The position numbers and the translations under genes are program-made. The notes under the pieces were generated by a model. It saw only the letters and a program-made list of their open reading frames with translations, did no database searches and was not told the DNA's origin. From contig NZ_VDUZ01000003.1 of NCBI RefSeq assembly GCF_008039615.1, positions 62,001-126,000 of the forward strand: a DNA stretch of 64,000 nt. The letters are read 5' to 3'. Origin of the DNA: Vineibacter terrae. GTDB lineage: Bacteria > Pseudomonadota > Alphaproteobacteria > Reyranellales > Reyranellaceae. Positions 62,398 to 64,000 of this stretch are shown here, in pieces; position 1 is the stretch's first letter, and every line of letters begins with the position of its first letter.

Positions 62398-63828
62398 TCA
62401 CGTCAAGGACGTTCGCGCGGGAACGGCTTGCTGGGCGGAAGCCTTGTCCGCCTCCGGCGGCGCGTCGGTGAGCGCCAGCGCCTTGCCGTGGGTCTCGACG
62501 CCCAGGAACGTGAAGGCCAGCCCCAGCAGCAGCCCGCAGCCGGCCAGGAACAGGAAGGCGGGCATCACGGCGTCGGCCGTGGCCCTGGGCGACACGAAAT
62601 TGCCGGTGCCGGCGATCAGCGCCAGGCACAGCGGGCCGGCGATCTTGCCGACGCCGTTGGCGGCCTGGGCCAGGCCGACGCCGCGGGCCGCGAGGCGCAC
62701 CGGGAAGATCTCGGCCGAGTAGGGGCCGATGTTCGAGAAGCCGCCGTCGAAGAACAGGGCGCCCAGCACGATCATGATCATGAACAGCGGCCAGCCGGCC
62801 GCGAACTGGTCATGGAAGAGGGCGGCGGCGCCCAGGGTCACGGCGATGCCGTAGCCCATGATCTCGCCGCTGCGCCGCCGGCCGATGCGCAGCGGCATCA
62901 CCGTGAACAGGACGCGGCCCAGGATGCCGCTCAGGCTGACATAGACGAAGAGATGCGCCGCCTCCTTGGGCGCCAGTCCGAGCAGCAGGGCGACGATCGT
63001 CGGTCCCCACAGGAAGACGCCGTAGTTCGCCGTGCTGGCGCTGAACCAGACCAGCAGCGTCAGCCACAGCCGGCGCGGGTCGGCCAGCAGGTCGCGGAAG
63101 CTGGCCGAGGCGGGTGAGGCGGGCGGCGGGGCCGGCAGCGGCAGCGACTCGATGGGCAGGCCGAAGAAGCGCGCCGTCGTGGCGCGCGCTTCGGCGATAC
63201 GGCCGCGCGACACCAGCCAGCGCACGGATTCGGGCATGATGAGGACGATCGCGATCGCCGGCAGGATGGGGATGAAGCCCAGCGCCGCCAGGCCGCGCCA
63301 GCCCAGCACCTGCAGCAGCGCCGCCGCCGACAGCGAGGCCGCCAGGATGCCGAACGAGACCGGGATCACGGCGGCGCTGGTGATCAGCGTGCGATGGCGC
63401 GTGGGCGTGTATTCGACGATCAGCGGCATGCCGACGGCCGCCGCGGCGCCGACGCCGAAGCCGACCACGAAGCGCAGGACCGAGAACAGCACCCAGGCGC
63501 CGTCGGGCACGAAGGCCACCGAGCCCGAGGCGACGGCGCAGAGCAGCACGCCGGCGACCAGCAGCTTCTTGCGGCCCCAGATATCGGCCAGGGCGCCCCA
63601 GCACAGCGCGCCCACGATGGCGCCGATGCCGGCGCTCATCAGCATGATCGACGACTGGCCGAAGGTGAGCTGCCATTGCGGCGCCAGCACCACCACGAGG
63701 AAGCCGACGATGAAGAAATCGAAGAAGTCGAAGATCGTGGTCGCGATGCCCAGGCCCAGGCTCACCCAATAGCGCCAGTTCAGTGGGGCTTCGTCGTAGA
63801 TCGAGACCAGGTCCTTGGTTCCGGACAT
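62398..63828 (-). CDS. MFS transporter (aromatic acid/sugar porter-like)
   Basis: 476 residues with about twelve helices. ATG 63828 follows GGGAGG. The loop between helices 2-3 reads LADIWGRKKLLVAG, and helix 4-6 includes GFGVGAAAAVGMPLIVEYTP and RGLAALGFIPILPAIAIVL, as in the AAHS and sugar-porter branches of MFS. ESVRWLVSRGRIAEARATTA before the central loop is typical. It probably takes up an organic acid by proton symport, later activated by the acyl-CoA synthetase downstream. A family C palindrome lies 23 bp upstream. Confidence 0.9.
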   Translation of the reverse strand: MSGTKDLVSIYDEAPLNWRYWVSLGLGIATTIFDFFDFFIVGFLVVVLAPQWQLTFGQSSIMLMSAGIGAIVGALCWGALADIWGRKKLLVAGVLLCAVASGSVAFVPDGAWVLFSVLRFVVGFGVGAAAAVGMPLIVEYTPTRHRTLITSAAVIPVSFGILAASLSAAALLQVLGWRGLAALGFIPILPAIAIVLIMPESVRWLVSRGRIAEARATTARFFGLPIESLPLPAPPPASPASASFRDLLADPRRLWLTLLVWFSASTANYGVFLWGPTIVALLLGLAPKEAAHLFVYVSLSGILGRVLFTVMPLRIGRRRSGEIMGYGIAVTLGAAALFHDQFAAGWPLFMIMIVLGALFFDGGFSNIGPYSAEIFPVRLAARGVGLAQAANGVGKIAGPLCLALIAGTGNFVSPRATADAVMPAFLFLAGCGLLLGLAFTFLGVETHGKALALTDAPPEADKASAQQAVPARTSLT

Positions 63829-63851
63829 TGTTTCCTCCCTTCATTTCATGC

Positions 63852-63947
63852 GGACCGCGGGCGTCCACGCCCGCATCGGCGTGCCCGCGCCGACGTTTCG
63901 CTCTCCGCTTCGCTACGCGCGAATGCGGGCGTGGACGCCCGCGGTCC
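63852..63947. repeat. Family C palindrome, copy 4
   Basis: A 96 bp element with GGACCGCGGGCGTCCACGCC and GGCGTGGACGCCCGCGGTCC arms, both perfect. It lies between the MFS gene and the gene that enters at the right edge. Confidence 0.9.
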
Positions 63948-63965
63948 GAATGGCAGCTCCCTCGC

Positions 63966-64000
63966 TCAGCCCGACAGAAACCTGAGCACGGCTTGCGCCA
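63966..64000 (-). CDS. C-terminal end of an unidentified gene entering from the right edge
   Basis: Eleven codons with a stop at 63966-63968 read AQAVLRFLSG before the stop. This looks like a normal protein C-terminus and would place a minus-strand gene just upstream of the MFS gene, in the same direction. Too short to identify. Confidence 0.35.
   Translation of the reverse strand, partial: AQAVLRFLSG

Overview
High-GC DNA (roughly two thirds G+C by eye) whose gene families and short intergenic palindromes point to an Alphaproteobacterium, probably a soil or rhizosphere Rhodospirillales/Hyphomicrobiales-type organism. This is inferred from gene content and style; there is no rRNA or other taxonomic marker in the window. 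Genes are densely packed in short operons devoted mainly to import and catabolism of amides, cyclic ureides, modified amino acids and acyl compounds. No tRNA, rRNA, CRISPR array, phage or complete insertion sequence was seen.

Layout. (1) 1-8909, minus strand: a probable operon for peptide or acylated-amine uptake, read right to left: C45 acyltransferase/hydrolase, substrate-binding protein, two Dpp/Opp permeases, a fused double ATPase, an alpha/beta hydrolase, a second binding protein and an amidase cut by the window edge. (2) 9061-13190: an omega-amino acid:pyruvate aminotransferase facing a SWIM-SNF2 helicase. (3) 13288-24622: a full D-hydantoin/dihydropyrimidine set. It has an ATZ/TRZ-type amidohydrolase, a DapA-family aldolase, a D-hydantoinase, a D-carbamoylase with the E47/K127/C172 triad, a flavin reductase, a hydantoin racemase, a polar amino acid ABC transporter and an M28-like protein that has lost metal ligands. 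(4) 24781-36025: GST, a small protein with a caspase-like His/Cys pair, an AraC-type regulator, a MetE-like methyltransferase, MFS transporter, 2-hydroxyacid dehydrogenase, two polysaccharide-deacetylase/PuuE-like enzymes, a class I/II aminotransferase and an ABC-2 exporter. (5) 36141-44543: an accessory, partly decaying stretch with MepA, HdeD-like and DUF4239-like membrane proteins, a toxin-type metallopeptidase, three broken genes (autotransporter repeat, outer-membrane protein, HlyD) and a 46-residue membrane protein, interrupted by an intact enoyl-CoA hydratase/TauD operon. (6) 44553-54115: D-aminoacylase, enolase-superfamily enzyme, LysE exporter, Baeyer-Villiger-type monooxygenase, amidase, FAH-family hydrolase and a second DapA-family aldolase. 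(7) 54316-64000: a GNAT acetyltransferase behind a probable Trp/Tyr/Phe leader-peptide attenuator, a GT4/glycogen-debranching pair, two acyl-CoA synthetases, an MFS transporter and the tail of a further gene.

The hydantoin set forms one logical route: the ABC system could import the ring compound or its carbamoyl derivative, the racemase interconverts hydantoin enantiomers, the hydantoinase opens the ring, the carbamoylase releases the D-amino acid or beta-alanine, and the aminotransferase about 4 kb upstream could deaminate beta-alanine.

At least three families of 80-110 bp palindromes (called A, B and C here) lie between genes. Several sit so close to starts that they supply upstream sequence or, in one case, the start codon. 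The most unusual signal is the compact attenuator at 54316-54460: a consensus promoter, a leaderless 15-codon peptide ending in Cys-Trp-Tyr-Phe, and mutually exclusive hairpins ahead of a lone acetyltransferase gene.
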